From: Bacillota bacterium
Lineage (GTDB): Bacteria; Bacillota; Clostridia; Lachnospirales; Lachnospiraceae
Length of the DNA stretch: 41,171 nt
NCBI GenBank assembly: GCA_023420935.1
Contig: JAEZUR010000019.1
Coordinates: forward strand, 1 to 41,171
Direction: 5' to 3'
A program made the position numbers and the translations under genes. This document shows, piece by piece, positions 1 to 8,035 of the stretch. The notes below the pieces were generated by a model. The model had not been told where the DNA came from. It saw nothing but the letters and a program-made list of their open reading frames with translations, and searched no databases. Within the stretch, counting starts at the first letter, position 1; the number at the start of each line of letters is the position of its first letter.

Positions 1-74
1 GGTGGATAGGTTAAAGGTGGAAGTGTGGTAACACATGTAGCTGATTAATACTAATAGGTCGAGGGCTTGACCAA
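1..74 (+). rRNA. 23S rRNA, 3' end (partial)
   Basis: The first bases match the conserved 3' end of bacterial 23S rRNA, including the stretch ending in GAGGGCTTGACC at 61-72. The 5' part lies outside the window. The exact 3' end is an estimate, good to a few bases. A short GACC/GGTC inverted repeat (69-72 and 81-84) follows. Only 88 bases separate it from the first tRNA, too few for a 5S gene, so 5S is not in its usual place downstream of 23S here. Confidence 0.93.
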
Positions 75-162
75 AAATCTGGTCTAAATGTTTGTGAATT
101 GGAAGTCATACAGTGTGTAGTTTTGAAAGTATATGAAGCTTTTATAAGTGGATATACTAGAT

Positions 163-236
163 GGCCTAGTGGCTCAGTTGGTTAGAGCGCCGCCCTGTCA
201 CGGCGGAGGTCGAGGGTTCGAGTCCCTTCTGGGTCG
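163..236 (+). tRNA. tRNA-Asp (GTC)
   Basis: A full cloverleaf can be drawn. The acceptor arm pairs 163-169 with 229-235, and the discriminator is G236. The anticodon GTC is at 197-199 in a loop closed by a CCGCC/GGCGG stem, and the T-loop reads GTTCGAGTC. No CCA is encoded, as T follows the discriminator. It is the first of seven tRNAs behind the 23S gene. Confidence 0.96.
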
Positions 237-258
237 TTTTATATAAAAATATTACCAT

Positions 259-331
259 GGGATCTTAGCTCAGCTGGGAGAGCATCTGCCTTACAAGCAG
301 AGGGTCACAGGTTCGAGCCCTGTAGGTCCCA
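259..331 (+). tRNA. tRNA-Val (TAC)
   Basis: The acceptor arm pairs 259-265 with 324-330, and the discriminator is A331. The anticodon TAC at 292-294 lies in a seven-base loop closed by TCTGC/GCAGA. CCA is not encoded. Confidence 0.96.
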
Positions 332-350
332 TTTAAGATTTAAATTATAC

Positions 351-423
351 GCCGACGTGGCTCAATTGGCAGAGCAGCTGACTTGTAATCAGCAGGTTAT
401 CGGTTCAAGTCCGATCGTCGGCT
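351..423 (+). tRNA. tRNA-Thr (TGT)
   Basis: The acceptor GCCGACG at 351-357 pairs perfectly with CGTCGGC at 416-422, and T423 is the discriminator. The anticodon loop CTTGTAA gives anticodon TGT, reading ACA codons. CCA is not encoded. Confidence 0.96.
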
Positions 424-451
424 TTTGTTTTATCGTTAAGGTGAAACATAT

Positions 452-533
452 GGATGGGTTCCCGAGTGGCCAAAGGGGGCAGACTGTAAATCTGTTAGCT
501 ACGCTTTCGAAGGTTCGAATCCTTCTCCATCCA
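452..533 (+). tRNA. tRNA-Tyr (GTA)
   Basis: A class II tRNA of 82 bases with a long variable arm around 494-510. The acceptor GGATGGG (452-458) pairs with 526-532, and the discriminator is A533. The anticodon GTA is at 486-488. CCA is not encoded. A 92-base spacer with no gene follows. Confidence 0.95.
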
Positions 534-625
534 TTTACAACATGTTAAATGGGTAAAATTCTTGAAAGAGTTGAATAAATTCTAAAAGAACATAATATAT
601 TTTCATAGTTGTATTAAAACATTAT

Positions 626-699
626 CGCGGGGTGGAGCAGTCTGGAAGCTCGTCGGGCTCATAACCCGAAGGTCATAGGTTCAAATCCTGTCCCCGCAA
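626..699 (+). tRNA. initiator tRNA-fMet (CAT)
   Basis: The anticodon CAT is at 660-662. Two initiator marks are visible: the first acceptor pair is a C626/A698 mismatch, and the anticodon stem carries three G-C pairs next to the loop (TCGGG/CCCGA). These features separate initiator from elongator Met tRNA. CCA is not encoded. Confidence 0.95.
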
Positions 700-707
700 C
701 TCAGTAT

Positions 708-780
<73 letters not shown>

Positions 781-789
781 TCTTATTAT

Positions 790-862
790 GGGATATTAGC
801 TCAGTTGGTAGAGCACTTGACTTTTAATCAAGTTGTCCCGGGTTCGAACCCCGGATGTCTCA
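790..862 (+). tRNA. tRNA-Lys (TTT)
   Basis: The acceptor arm pairs 790-796 with 855-861, and the discriminator is A862. The anticodon TTT is at 823-825. CCA is not encoded. It is the last tRNA of the cluster, 8 bases before the terminator. Confidence 0.96.
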
Positions 863-870
863 TTACAATC

Positions 871-893
871 AAGACCTAGAAGGTCTTTTTTTT
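871..893 (+). terminator. intrinsic terminator of the rRNA/tRNA transcript
   Basis: A seven-pair stem, AAGACCT/AGGTCTT (871-877 and 881-887), with a three-base AGA loop runs directly into a T run to 893. This is a textbook Rho-independent terminator closing the 23S-tRNA transcript. Confidence 0.93.
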
Positions 894-1069
894 GTGTCTA
901 AAAGCTCAGTTATTTGAATTAAAATCTCTATTCAGATATCTAACCTATGTCAATTAGAACCCATATCGTACTGACAATTGTATATAAAAAGAAAGCTTAC
1001 AAGTAGGAAATAAACCACAGTTTATAAGGACTACAACATAACAGAAGTAATTATAGATGTAAAAAAGGG

Positions 1070-1098
1070 TTGACAAAAATTATATTCGACCTTATACT
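1070..1098 (+). promoter_or_regulatory. sigma-A promoter of the fab operon
   Basis: The -35 box TTGACA (1070-1075) and -10 box TATACT (1093-1098) are separated by exactly 17 bases. This near-consensus promoter is the only strong one seen before fabH, and probably drives the whole fabH-accA operon. Confidence 0.85.
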
Positions 1099-1114
1099 TT
1101 GAATATCAAAGTAT
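1094..1114 (+). promoter_or_regulatory. FabT-like operator palindrome
   Basis: A perfect 9-bp inverted repeat, ATACTTTGA (1094-1102) and TCAAAGTAT (1106-1114), surrounds a 3-base centre. Its core TTTGAATATCAAA closely resembles the TTTGATTATCAAA core known for FabT, the MarR-family repressor of streptococcal fatty-acid synthesis. It covers most of the -10 box, so a bound protein should block transcription. A degenerate partial copy (TATTTGAAATACAAAATA) overlaps its right end. The palindrome is seen directly; the FabT assignment is inference. Confidence 0.7.
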
Positions 1115-1301
1115 TTGAAATACAAAATAATTGTAGAATTATGAGAGAATATAAAAAGTTACATTGGAAAGTATATTATAGGAAGCTTTATAAAAAAATA
1201 TAGTGTAATTTAATAATAATTCATTAATAACAAAGGATATACTCAAACCCAATTAAGTAGAAGATAGAAGAAAATATGAATTAAGGAAATGGTGCAGATA
1301 G

Positions 1302-2270
1302 ATGGCAATTAAAATAATTGGAACGGGGAGCTACCTTCCAGATAATATAGTGACTAACGATTTCTTATCAACACTTGTTGATACTAATGATGAATGGATT
1401 CAGAGCAGGACTGGTATCAGAGAGAGAAGAATCTCTGATGGAGGAGGAACTGCTTTTCTTGCGACAAGAGCTGCTCAAGCGGCCTTAGCCAACGCTAACA
1501 TAGAGGCAGAGGAATTGGATCATATTATTATTGCAACTATGTCGCCAGATCATTATTTACCAAATACGGCTTGCGAGGTACAGGCTGAGATCGGGGCAGT
1601 AAATGCAACCTGTCTTGATTTAAGTGCAGCATGTTCTGGATTTGTATATTCATATAATACAGCATATGCTTATATACAGTCAGGATTAGCTAATACAGTT
1701 ATGATAATTGGAGCTGAAACACTATCAAGGCAAGTAGATTGGACAGATCGTAGTACATGTGTATTATTTGGAGATGGTGCGGGTGCTATTATCTTGAAAA
1801 AGGTCTCAGAGGAAGATACGGTCTATGGAACGGTAACGGGTTCCAATGGTCTTAAAAAGGATGTTCTAAAATGTGCTGAACGTTCCTTAATAAATCCTTT
1901 TGTACAAGAAGACAGAGGAATAGATTACATGAAAATGGAAGGTCAAGAAGTCTTTTGCTTTGCAGTAAAAGTGGTTCCTCAATGTATTGAATCTTTATTA
2001 AGCAAAATGAATATGGAGACCAGTCAAATCAAATACTTTGTATTACATCAGGCAAATAAGAGAATACTAGATTCCGTGGCGAAGAGATTAAATGTAGATC
2101 CTGAAAAATTTCCAATGAACCTTGATCGCTATGGTAATACATCAGCAGCAACCATACCAATATTATTAGATGAAATGAATCAGCAGGGAATGTTGCAAGA
2201 TGATGATTATATCGTGATATCTGGTTTTGGTGGGGGATTAACATGGGGTGCAACTTTGATTCAATGGTAA
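1302..2270 (+). CDS. fabH: beta-ketoacyl-ACP synthase III
   Basis: FabH starts fatty-acid synthesis by condensing an acyl-CoA primer with malonyl-ACP in the cytoplasm. The 322-residue length is normal. The catalytic triad is visible: Cys111 in the LSAACSGF motif, His249 in VLHQANKR and Asn279 in RYGNTSAA. The C-terminal GFGGGLTWG stretch is also typical. The ATG at 1302 has only a distant AAGGA (1283-1287), a weak ribosome site. It is the first gene of the fab operon, 79 bases before acpP. Whether it prefers acetyl-CoA or branched primers cannot be read from sequence. Confidence 0.96.
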   Translation: MAIKIIGTGSYLPDNIVTNDFLSTLVDTNDEWIQSRTGIRERRISDGGGTAFLATRAAQAALANANIEAEELDHIIIATMSPDHYLPNTACEVQAEIGAVNATCLDLSAACSGFVYSYNTAYAYIQSGLANTVMIIGAETLSRQVDWTDRSTCVLFGDGAGAIILKKVSEEDTVYGTVTGSNGLKKDVLKCAERSLINPFVQEDRGIDYMKMEGQEVFCFAVKVVPQCIESLLSKMNMETSQIKYFVLHQANKRILDSVAKRLNVDPEKFPMNLDRYGNTSAATIPILLDEMNQQGMLQDDDYIVISGFGGGLTWGATLIQW

Positions 2271-2349
2271 ACCATCGATGGCTTTATTCTGCACAAGCAG
2301 TTTAAATAAATTACTTATATTAAAACGAATTCTTAGGAGGATTACAAAC

Positions 2350-2580
2350 ATGGATTTAGAAGCATTAAAAGAGATAGTAGCAGAACAGTTAAACGCGTCA
2401 TTAGAAGAAATTACAGAGTCAACAAACTTTATTGAAGATCTTGGAGCAGATTCTTTAGATTTATTTGAACTTGCAATGGCTATGGAAGAAAAATTTGATA
2501 TTGAGATTCCAAGTGAAGATTTACAGTTAATTAAAACAGTTGGTGATGCAGCAAAGTATATTGAAGGAAAGCTTGCATAA
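2350..2580 (+). CDS. acpP: acyl carrier protein
   Basis: This 76-residue acidic protein carries growing acyl chains on a phosphopantetheine arm attached to Ser35 of the DSL motif (GADSLDLFE). The reading frame is open upstream to 2278, but the start at 2350 is chosen because TTAGGAGG (2333-2340) lies 9 bases before it and the protein then has the usual ACP length. It follows fabH and is separated from fabD by a strong hairpin at 2594-2640. FabK often sits at this point in related operons but is absent here. Confidence 0.96.
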   Translation: MDLEALKEIVAEQLNASLEEITESTNFIEDLGADSLDLFELAMAMEEKFDIEIPSEDLQLIKTVGDAAKYIEGKLA

Positions 2581-2593
2581 TATTGATTTTATA

Positions 2594-2640
2594 GAATTCT
2601 TCGATTGTATACAAAAACTTTAAATACAATCGAAGCATTC
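2594..2640 (+). repeat. stem-loop between acpP and fabD
   Basis: The arms 2594-2610 and 2624-2640 pair over 17 positions with one mismatch, including a perfect 12-bp core CTTCGATTGTAT/ATACAATCGAAG. The loop is 13 bases. Only a mixed T/C stretch (TTTCTATTT) follows, so it is not a clean terminator. It could partly attenuate transcription, or protect the 3' end of the acpP message and raise ACP output over the downstream enzymes. Confidence 0.75.
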
Positions 2641-2687
2641 TTTCTATTTACACGTCGCATGAGCGGCAGATGGGAGTATTTATATTT

Positions 2688-3620
2688 ATGAAAACAGCGT
2701 TTATTTTCCCGGGTCAGGGCTCACAGTATGTTGGAATGGCACAGGATTTTTATCAGCAGATAGCTGAAAGTAAGGAAATCTTTGATAAAGCTACAGAACT
2801 TTTAGGATTTAATATGCCAGAACTGTGTTTTGAAGAAAATGATAATTTGAATAAAACAGAGTATACACAAGCAGCATTACTAACAGTGTGTGTTAGTATT
2901 CTAAAAGCAGTGGAACTTAGTGGTGCAAAACCAGATGTAACTGCAGGACTAAGCTTAGGAGAATATAGTGCATTGGTTGCCAATGGGGTATTTTCATTTG
3001 AGGATGCGATTCAATTAGTTAGAAAAAGAGGAACATTCATGGAATATGAAGTTCCAGATGGTTTAGGTACTATGGCTGCTATATTGGGTAGTGATAATGA
3101 GACAGTAGAGAAGATTTGTAAAGAAGTATCACAGGATCTACAAAAACCGGTAGAACCTGCTAATTATAATTGCCCAGGGCAAATAGTTATATCAGGTGAA
3201 AAAAGCGCAGTATTAGAGGCAAATAAGAGATTAACTGAAGCAGGAGCAAAACGTGCAATTGAGCTGAACGTAAGCGGGCCATTTCACTCTTCCATGTTAA
3301 GTGGAGCAGGAGAAAAACTTCAAAAAGAATTGGAAACAATCACGTTGGGTGAAATGACTGTACCATACGTAAATAATGTGAATGCACAGATGATTGAAAG
3401 TACAGATGCAAATGAAATAAAAGACCTATTAAAAAAACAAGTTTCTTCTCCAGTAAAATGGGAACAAAGCGTGAAACTATTAATTGATCAAGGGATAGAG
3501 ACCTTTGTTGAAATAGGTCCAGGGAAAACCCTAAATGGATTTGTAAAGAAAATTGACCGTACGAAACAGGTAATTAATATAGAGAAAATGGAAGATTTGG
3601 AAAAGTTAAAGGAGATGTAA
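2688..3620 (+). CDS. fabD: malonyl-CoA:ACP transacylase
   Basis: FabD moves malonate from CoA to ACP, supplying the elongation substrate. Visible marks are the N-terminal FPGQGSQ motif, the nucleophile Ser89 in GLSLGEYSA, and His200 in SGPFHSSML. The frame is open to 2670, but the ATG at 2688 puts MKTAFIFPGQG at the N-terminus as in the family and leaves GGGAG (2672-2676) as ribosome site; length is then 310. It lies 4 bases before fabG, whose ribosome site is inside the end of fabD. Confidence 0.95.
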   Translation: MKTAFIFPGQGSQYVGMAQDFYQQIAESKEIFDKATELLGFNMPELCFEENDNLNKTEYTQAALLTVCVSILKAVELSGAKPDVTAGLSLGEYSALVANGVFSFEDAIQLVRKRGTFMEYEVPDGLGTMAAILGSDNETVEKICKEVSQDLQKPVEPANYNCPGQIVISGEKSAVLEANKRLTEAGAKRAIELNVSGPFHSSMLSGAGEKLQKELETITLGEMTVPYVNNVNAQMIESTDANEIKDLLKKQVSSPVKWEQSVKLLIDQGIETFVEIGPGKTLNGFVKKIDRTKQVINIEKMEDLEKLKEM

Positions 3621-3624
3621 GCAC

Positions 3625-4365
3625 ATGTTAAACGGAAAAATTGCATTAGTCACTGGAGCAAGCCGTGGTATTGGTAAAACAATAGCTTTAGAACTTGCCA
3701 AGGAAGGTGCTTATGTTATCGTAAATTATAACGGCAGCGAAGCAGCTGCAAAAGATGTACTTAGCAAGATTGAAAGCAATGGAGGGAAGGGTGAAATCTA
3801 TCAATGTAATGTGGGAGATTTTGAACAAGTCAAACAAATGATAGATACCATCGTCTCTGATCATAAAAATATAGATATTATTGTTAACAACGCTGGAATT
3901 ACTAGAGATAATTTATTACTTAAGATGTCAGAAGAGGATTTTGATCAGGTTATAGACACCAACTTAAAAAGTGTGTTTAATACATCAAAACACGCTGTAC
4001 GGTACATGATGAAGCAACGATCCGGTAAAATAATAAATATTTCTTCAATTACAGGAATTATTGGAAATGCTGGTCAGGCCAATTATTGTGCTGCGAAAGC
4101 AGGAATAAATGGTATTACCAAAAGTTTAGCAAGAGAAGTGGCTTCCAGAGGTATTACAGTAAATGCAGTAGCACCTGGGTTTATTGAGACAGATATGACC
4201 GCGTCTCTTCCAGAAGCAGTAACTAAGGCGATGTTAGAAAATATACCTATGAAAAAATATGGTCAGCCAGAAGATGTAGCACATATGGTAGCATTTCTAG
4301 CATCTGATAGAGCAAATTATATAACGGGACAAATTATGGAAGTAAACGGCGGAATGAATATGTAA
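3625..4365 (+). CDS. fabG: 3-oxoacyl-ACP reductase
   Basis: FabG is the NADPH-dependent short-chain dehydrogenase that reduces the 3-keto group during elongation. The 246-residue protein shows the cofactor motif TGASRGIG (10-17), NNAG (88-91), and the catalytic Ser141, Tyr154 and Lys158 (YCAAK). The end ITGQIMEVNGGMNM is typical. AAAGGAG at the end of fabD serves as ribosome site. FabF follows 32 bases later. Confidence 0.96.
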   Translation: MLNGKIALVTGASRGIGKTIALELAKEGAYVIVNYNGSEAAAKDVLSKIESNGGKGEIYQCNVGDFEQVKQMIDTIVSDHKNIDIIVNNAGITRDNLLLKMSEEDFDQVIDTNLKSVFNTSKHAVRYMMKQRSGKIINISSITGIIGNAGQANYCAAKAGINGITKSLAREVASRGITVNAVAPGFIETDMTASLPEAVTKAMLENIPMKKYGQPEDVAHMVAFLASDRANYITGQIMEVNGGMNM

Positions 4366-4397
4366 TTTTTAGAACGAAAGGAAAGTAGGGTAAGGAA

Positions 4398-5633
4398 ATG
4401 AAAAAAAGAGTTGTCATTACAGGAATGGGAGCACTTACACCAATTGGTAATAATGTTCCAGAGTTTTGGGAAAATATAAAAAAGGGTACTGTAGGTATTG
4501 GGGAAATCACAAAATTTGATACTACAGATCATAAAGTAAAATTGGCCGCCGAAGTGAAGAACTTTGAAGCGGGTGAATATTTAGATAGAAAAGAAGCGAA
4601 AAGAATGGATCCGTTCTGTCAATATGCTATCGTAGCTGCAAGAGAGGCAGTAGCTCAGTCTGGTCTTATAATTACAGAAGATAATGCAGAGAGAATAGGT
4701 TGTATTATTGGCTCTGGTATTGGTGGTCTTGGAACTATTGAATCAGAACATACAAAATTATTAGAAAAAGGGCCAAAAAGAGTATCTCCATTTTTGATTC
4801 CGATGATTATCTCTAATATGGCTGCTGGAAATGTTGCAATTGATCTAGGTGCAAAAGGAAAATGTACCTCTATTGTAACAGCATGTGCAACAGCGACACA
4901 CTCCATTGGAGAAGCATTTAGAAGTATACAATACGGCGAAGCAGATGCGATGATAGCAGGCGGATGTGAGTCTTCTATTACTCCATTAGGAGTAGCAGGA
5001 TTTTCTGCATTAACTGCCTTAAATGAAGCTACTGATCCGTTAAGAGCATCCATTCCATTTGATGCAGAGCGTCATGGTTTTGTAATGGGTGAAGGTGCAG
5101 GTGTAGTTGTATTAGAAGAATTAGAACATGCAAAACAAAGAGGAGCAAACATTCTTGCTGAATTAGTGGGATACGGTGCTACTTGTGATGCATTCCATAT
5201 TACTTCTCCAGCAGAAGATGGAAGTGGAGCAGCGAAAGCAATGCTTCAAGCTATGAAAGATGCGGAAATTGAACCAAATGATATTGATTATATAAATGCC
5301 CACGGTACTAGTACAAAATTAAATGATTTATTTGAGACAAGAGCAATTAAATTAGCGTTTGGTGAGGTAGCAAACAAGGTAGCAATTAATTCAACTAAGT
5401 CCATGATTGGTCATTTACTTGGAGCTGCAGGTGGTGTTGAATTCATCACTTGTGTTAAATCCATTGAAGAAGGATATGTTCATGAAACAGTGGGTCTTAA
5501 AGTACCAGATCCAGAATGTGATTTAGATTATGTTGCTGGAAGCGGAAGAAATGTAGATATTCAATATGCAATCTCCAATTCTTTGGGATTTGGTGGACAT
5601 AACGGAAGTTTACTTGTTAAGAAGTATCAATAG
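4398..5633 (+). CDS. fabF: beta-ketoacyl-ACP synthase II
   Basis: FabF elongates acyl-ACP by decarboxylative condensation with malonyl-ACP. The 411-residue sequence has the active-site Cys163 (TACATATHSIG), His302 (NAHGTSTKLND) and His339 (KSMIGHLLGAAGG), with Lys334 nearby. The residue after HGTST is Lys, where many FabF proteins have Pro; this is a small oddity, not a defect. AccB starts 15 bases downstream. Confidence 0.96.
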   Translation: MKKRVVITGMGALTPIGNNVPEFWENIKKGTVGIGEITKFDTTDHKVKLAAEVKNFEAGEYLDRKEAKRMDPFCQYAIVAAREAVAQSGLIITEDNAERIGCIIGSGIGGLGTIESEHTKLLEKGPKRVSPFLIPMIISNMAAGNVAIDLGAKGKCTSIVTACATATHSIGEAFRSIQYGEADAMIAGGCESSITPLGVAGFSALTALNEATDPLRASIPFDAERHGFVMGEGAGVVVLEELEHAKQRGANILAELVGYGATCDAFHITSPAEDGSGAAKAMLQAMKDAEIEPNDIDYINAHGTSTKLNDLFETRAIKLAFGEVANKVAINSTKSMIGHLLGAAGGVEFITCVKSIEEGYVHETVGLKVPDPECDLDYVAGSGRNVDIQYAISNSLGFGGHNGSLLVKKYQ

Positions 5634-5648
5634 AAGGGAGTTAATAGA

Positions 5649-6185
5649 ATGGATATTCAAAATGTAATTACACTGATTGATGCTGTTTCCAATGCAAATA
5701 TTATGAATTTTCAAATAGAAGAAGGAAATTTTAGATTATCTATGGATAAACTTACACAGAGAATGGAAGTTGCTCCAGCTGTTGTATTACCAGCAGCTAC
5801 AGCAATTTCTACAAATAATAGTGTAAGTGCGGAAGTTGAGAATAAATCAGCAGTTAATATGGATACACAAAGTGCAGCGACAAGTGCACGAGATAGTGTG
5901 AAGCAAGTTAATGCAAGTACTCCAGTAAACATAGTTGATGACGCTAATGTTAAAATAATAGAATCTCCTATTGTTGGAACGTATTATAGTGCAGCAGGCC
6001 CAGATTCTGAGAACTTTGTTAAGATTGGTGACAAGGTTAAAGAAGGACAGATCCTTTGTATCGTAGAAGCTATGAAGCTTATGAATGATATTGAGAGTGA
6101 TTATGCAGGCGAAATTGTTGAAATATTAGTACAGAATGAGCAAATGGTAGAATATGGCCAACCGTTGTTTAAAATAAAGGTATGA
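5649..6185 (+). CDS. accB: biotin carboxyl carrier protein of acetyl-CoA carboxylase
   Basis: AccB carries carboxy-biotin between the AccC and AccDA half-reactions. The C-terminal biotinyl domain (about 100-178) holds the modified Lys143 in the VEAMKLMNDIES motif. The N-terminal 35 residues resemble the conserved AccB head (ITLIDAVSNANIMNFQIEEG). A Ser/Ala/Val-rich flexible linker of some 60 residues joins them. The length of 178 is typical. The gene sits inside the fab operon between fabF and fabZ, as in streptococci. Confidence 0.95.
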   Translation: MDIQNVITLIDAVSNANIMNFQIEEGNFRLSMDKLTQRMEVAPAVVLPAATAISTNNSVSAEVENKSAVNMDTQSAATSARDSVKQVNASTPVNIVDDANVKIIESPIVGTYYSAAGPDSENFVKIGDKVKEGQILCIVEAMKLMNDIESDYAGEIVEILVQNEQMVEYGQPLFKIKV

Positions 6186-6232
6186 TATAATAAGTGAAAA
6201 CTAATTATATTGAAACAACTAGGAGGATATTT

Positions 6233-6658
6233 ATGTTAGGAATTAAAGAGATTCAAGAGATTATACCACACAGACATCCAATGTTATTGATTGATAAAGT
6301 AGATGAATTAGTTCCGGGGATGTCGGCAGTGGCTTATAAAGCAGTCACGTATAATGAACCATTTTTTACGGGTCATTATCCAGAGCATCCAGTAATGCCA
6401 GGAGTTCTCATTATTGAAGCCATGGCACAAACAGGAGCAGTTATTACACTTAGTAAGGAAGAGAATAAAGGAAAGCTTATTTTCTTTGGAGCGATCAATA
6501 AAGCGAAATTCCGTAAACCAGTTGAACCAGGTTGCATGATCCGTTTTGAAGTTAAAATGGTAAAAGTGAAAGGCCCAGTTGGTGTTGGTGAAGGAAAAGC
6601 TTATGTTGATGGTCAATTAGTTGCAGAAGCAGAATTAACGTTTGTTATAGGTGAATAA
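6233..6658 (+). CDS. fabZ: 3-hydroxyacyl-ACP dehydratase
   Basis: FabZ removes water from 3-hydroxyacyl-ACP to give trans-2-enoyl-ACP. The hot-dog fold signature is clear: His48 in FFTGHYPEHPVMPG and Glu62 in IIEAMAQTGA are the catalytic pair, and PHRHPMLLID is near the N-terminus. The frame is open from a GTG at 6194, but the ATG at 6233 follows AGGAGG (6221-6226) at 6 bases and gives a normal 141-residue protein. No FabM or FabA isomerase lies nearby, so the source of unsaturated acids is not shown here. Confidence 0.95.
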   Translation: MLGIKEIQEIIPHRHPMLLIDKVDELVPGMSAVAYKAVTYNEPFFTGHYPEHPVMPGVLIIEAMAQTGAVITLSKEENKGKLIFFGAINKAKFRKPVEPGCMIRFEVKMVKVKGPVGVGEGKAYVDGQLVAEAELTFVIGE

Positions 6659-6677
6659 CGTATAGATTGGAGCCATT

Positions 6678-8015
6678 ATGTTTAAGAAAATATTAATTGC
6701 AAACCGCGGAGAAATCGCAGTAAGAATTATTAGAGCCTGCAGAGAAATGGGTATATTAACGGTTGCGGTTTATTCAAAAGCAGATAAAAATGCATTACAT
6801 ACGCAGTTAGCAGATGAAGCTGTATGTATTGGACCAGCAATGGCTAGAGATAGTTATCTAAATATGGAATCAATTATCAGTGCTGCTATTGCAACGAAAG
6901 CAGAAGCCATTCATCCAGGGTTTGGTTTTCTTTCGGAAAATAGTAGATTTGCTAATATGTGCAGTACTTGTGGCATAGAATTTATAGGCCCAGACAGTGA
7001 GATGATTGATCGTATGGGTAATAAATCAGAAGCAAGAAAAACTATGATAGAGGCAAACGTACCAGTAGTACCTGGTTCTAAGCAAGCCGTCCTTAGTATT
7101 GAAGAAGGGTTAAAACTGGCGAGTGAGATTGGTTATCCAGTTATTGCGAAAGCAAGTGCAGGTGGCGGTGGTAAGGGTATGAGAATTATTGAATCACCAG
7201 ATGAGTTCGCCAGTAACTTTTCCAGTGCTCAAAGAGAAGCGGAAAATGCATTTGGTGATGGAACTATGTATTTAGAGAAATATATACAAAGCCCTAGACA
7301 TATTGAATTTCAGGTTTTAGCAGATAAATATCATAATGTAATCCATTTATTTGAAAGGGATTGTTCCATTCAGAGAAGACATCAGAAGGTATTAGAAGAA
7401 TGTCCTTCTTCGGTGTTATCAGAAGAATTAAGAAAAAAAATGGGCGAAACAGCAGTAAAAGCTGCAAAATGCATCGGATATTATAGTGTAGGAACCATAG
7501 AATTTCTATTAGATAAAAGTGGTGAATTTTATTTTATGGAAATGAATACGAGAATTCAGGTAGAACACCCAATTACAGAAATGGTTACAGGAATCGATCT
7601 AGTAAAAGAGCAGATTCGAATCGCTGCAGGTGAAGAACTTACCATAAAGCAGGAAGATGTCACATTAAATGGTCACTCCATTGAATGCCGTATTAATGCA
7701 GAGGATCCTGCACATAACTTTAGACCAGCTCCAGGTAAAATTCAGAATATTCATATACCAGGAGGAAATGGAATTCGAGTAGATACAGCAGTATACTGTG
7801 GATATGAAATACCACCTTTCTATGATTCCATGATAGCAAAATTGATTGTAAAAGCTCCCAATAGAGACGAAGCAATTGCCAAAATGCGTAGTGCCTTAGG
7901 TGAGTTTATCATTGAAGGAATTACAACCAATATAGATTTTCAATATGAAATATTAAATAATCCACATTTTATAGAAGGGAATATCAGCACTCATTTTATT
8001 GAAGATGAGTTTTAG
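6678..8015 (+). CDS. accC: biotin carboxylase subunit of acetyl-CoA carboxylase
   Basis: AccC uses ATP and bicarbonate to carboxylate the biotin on AccB. The 445-residue ATP-grasp enzyme shows the glycine-rich lid AGGGGKGM (161-168) and the motif EMNTRIQVEH with Glu288, Asn290, Arg292 and Glu296, the same numbering as the E. coli enzyme. The N-terminal ILIANRGEIAVRIIRACRE is also diagnostic. TTGGAG before the ATG is the ribosome site. AccD starts 21 bases downstream. Confidence 0.97.
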   Translation: MFKKILIANRGEIAVRIIRACREMGILTVAVYSKADKNALHTQLADEAVCIGPAMARDSYLNMESIISAAIATKAEAIHPGFGFLSENSRFANMCSTCGIEFIGPDSEMIDRMGNKSEARKTMIEANVPVVPGSKQAVLSIEEGLKLASEIGYPVIAKASAGGGGKGMRIIESPDEFASNFSSAQREAENAFGDGTMYLEKYIQSPRHIEFQVLADKYHNVIHLFERDCSIQRRHQKVLEECPSSVLSEELRKKMGETAVKAAKCIGYYSVGTIEFLLDKSGEFYFMEMNTRIQVEHPITEMVTGIDLVKEQIRIAAGEELTIKQEDVTLNGHSIECRINAEDPAHNFRPAPGKIQNIHIPGGNGIRVDTAVYCGYEIPPFYDSMIAKLIVKAPNRDEAIAKMRSALGEFIIEGITTNIDFQYEILNNPHFIEGNISTHFIEDEF

Positions 8016-8035
8016 CATAATAGGAAAAAGAAAAT

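Larger units (their letters stand above)
894..1301 (+). other. 408-bp intergenic region and leader of the fatty-acid operon
   Basis: This AT-rich stretch has no convincing gene. It holds the fabH promoter and palindrome at 1070-1114. If transcription begins about 7 bases after the -10 box, the mRNA has a leader of nearly 200 bases before fabH. A 20-codon reading frame (ATG 1141 to TAG 1201-1203) lies in the leader but has no ribosome binding site. Confidence 0.6.

Noticed and set aside
357..548. A 63-codon open frame running through the tRNA-Thr and tRNA-Tyr genes.
   Set aside because: It lies on structured RNA genes and is an artefact of their sequence.
947..980. CAATT/AATTG inverted repeat with flanking TGT/GACA as a possible operator or terminator.
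   Set aside because: The paired part is only five AT-rich bases with a 20-base spacer, easily due to chance in such sequence.
1141..1203. 20-codon reading frame in the fabH leader, rich in Lys and Tyr, as a possible leader peptide.
   Set aside because: There is no ribosome binding site, no run of regulatory codons that fits fatty-acid control, and no alternative hairpin pair that it could govern.
4655..5053. A 132-codon frame on the minus strand opposite fabF.
   Set aside because: It lies fully inside a certain fabF gene, has no ribosome site and resembles no known protein.
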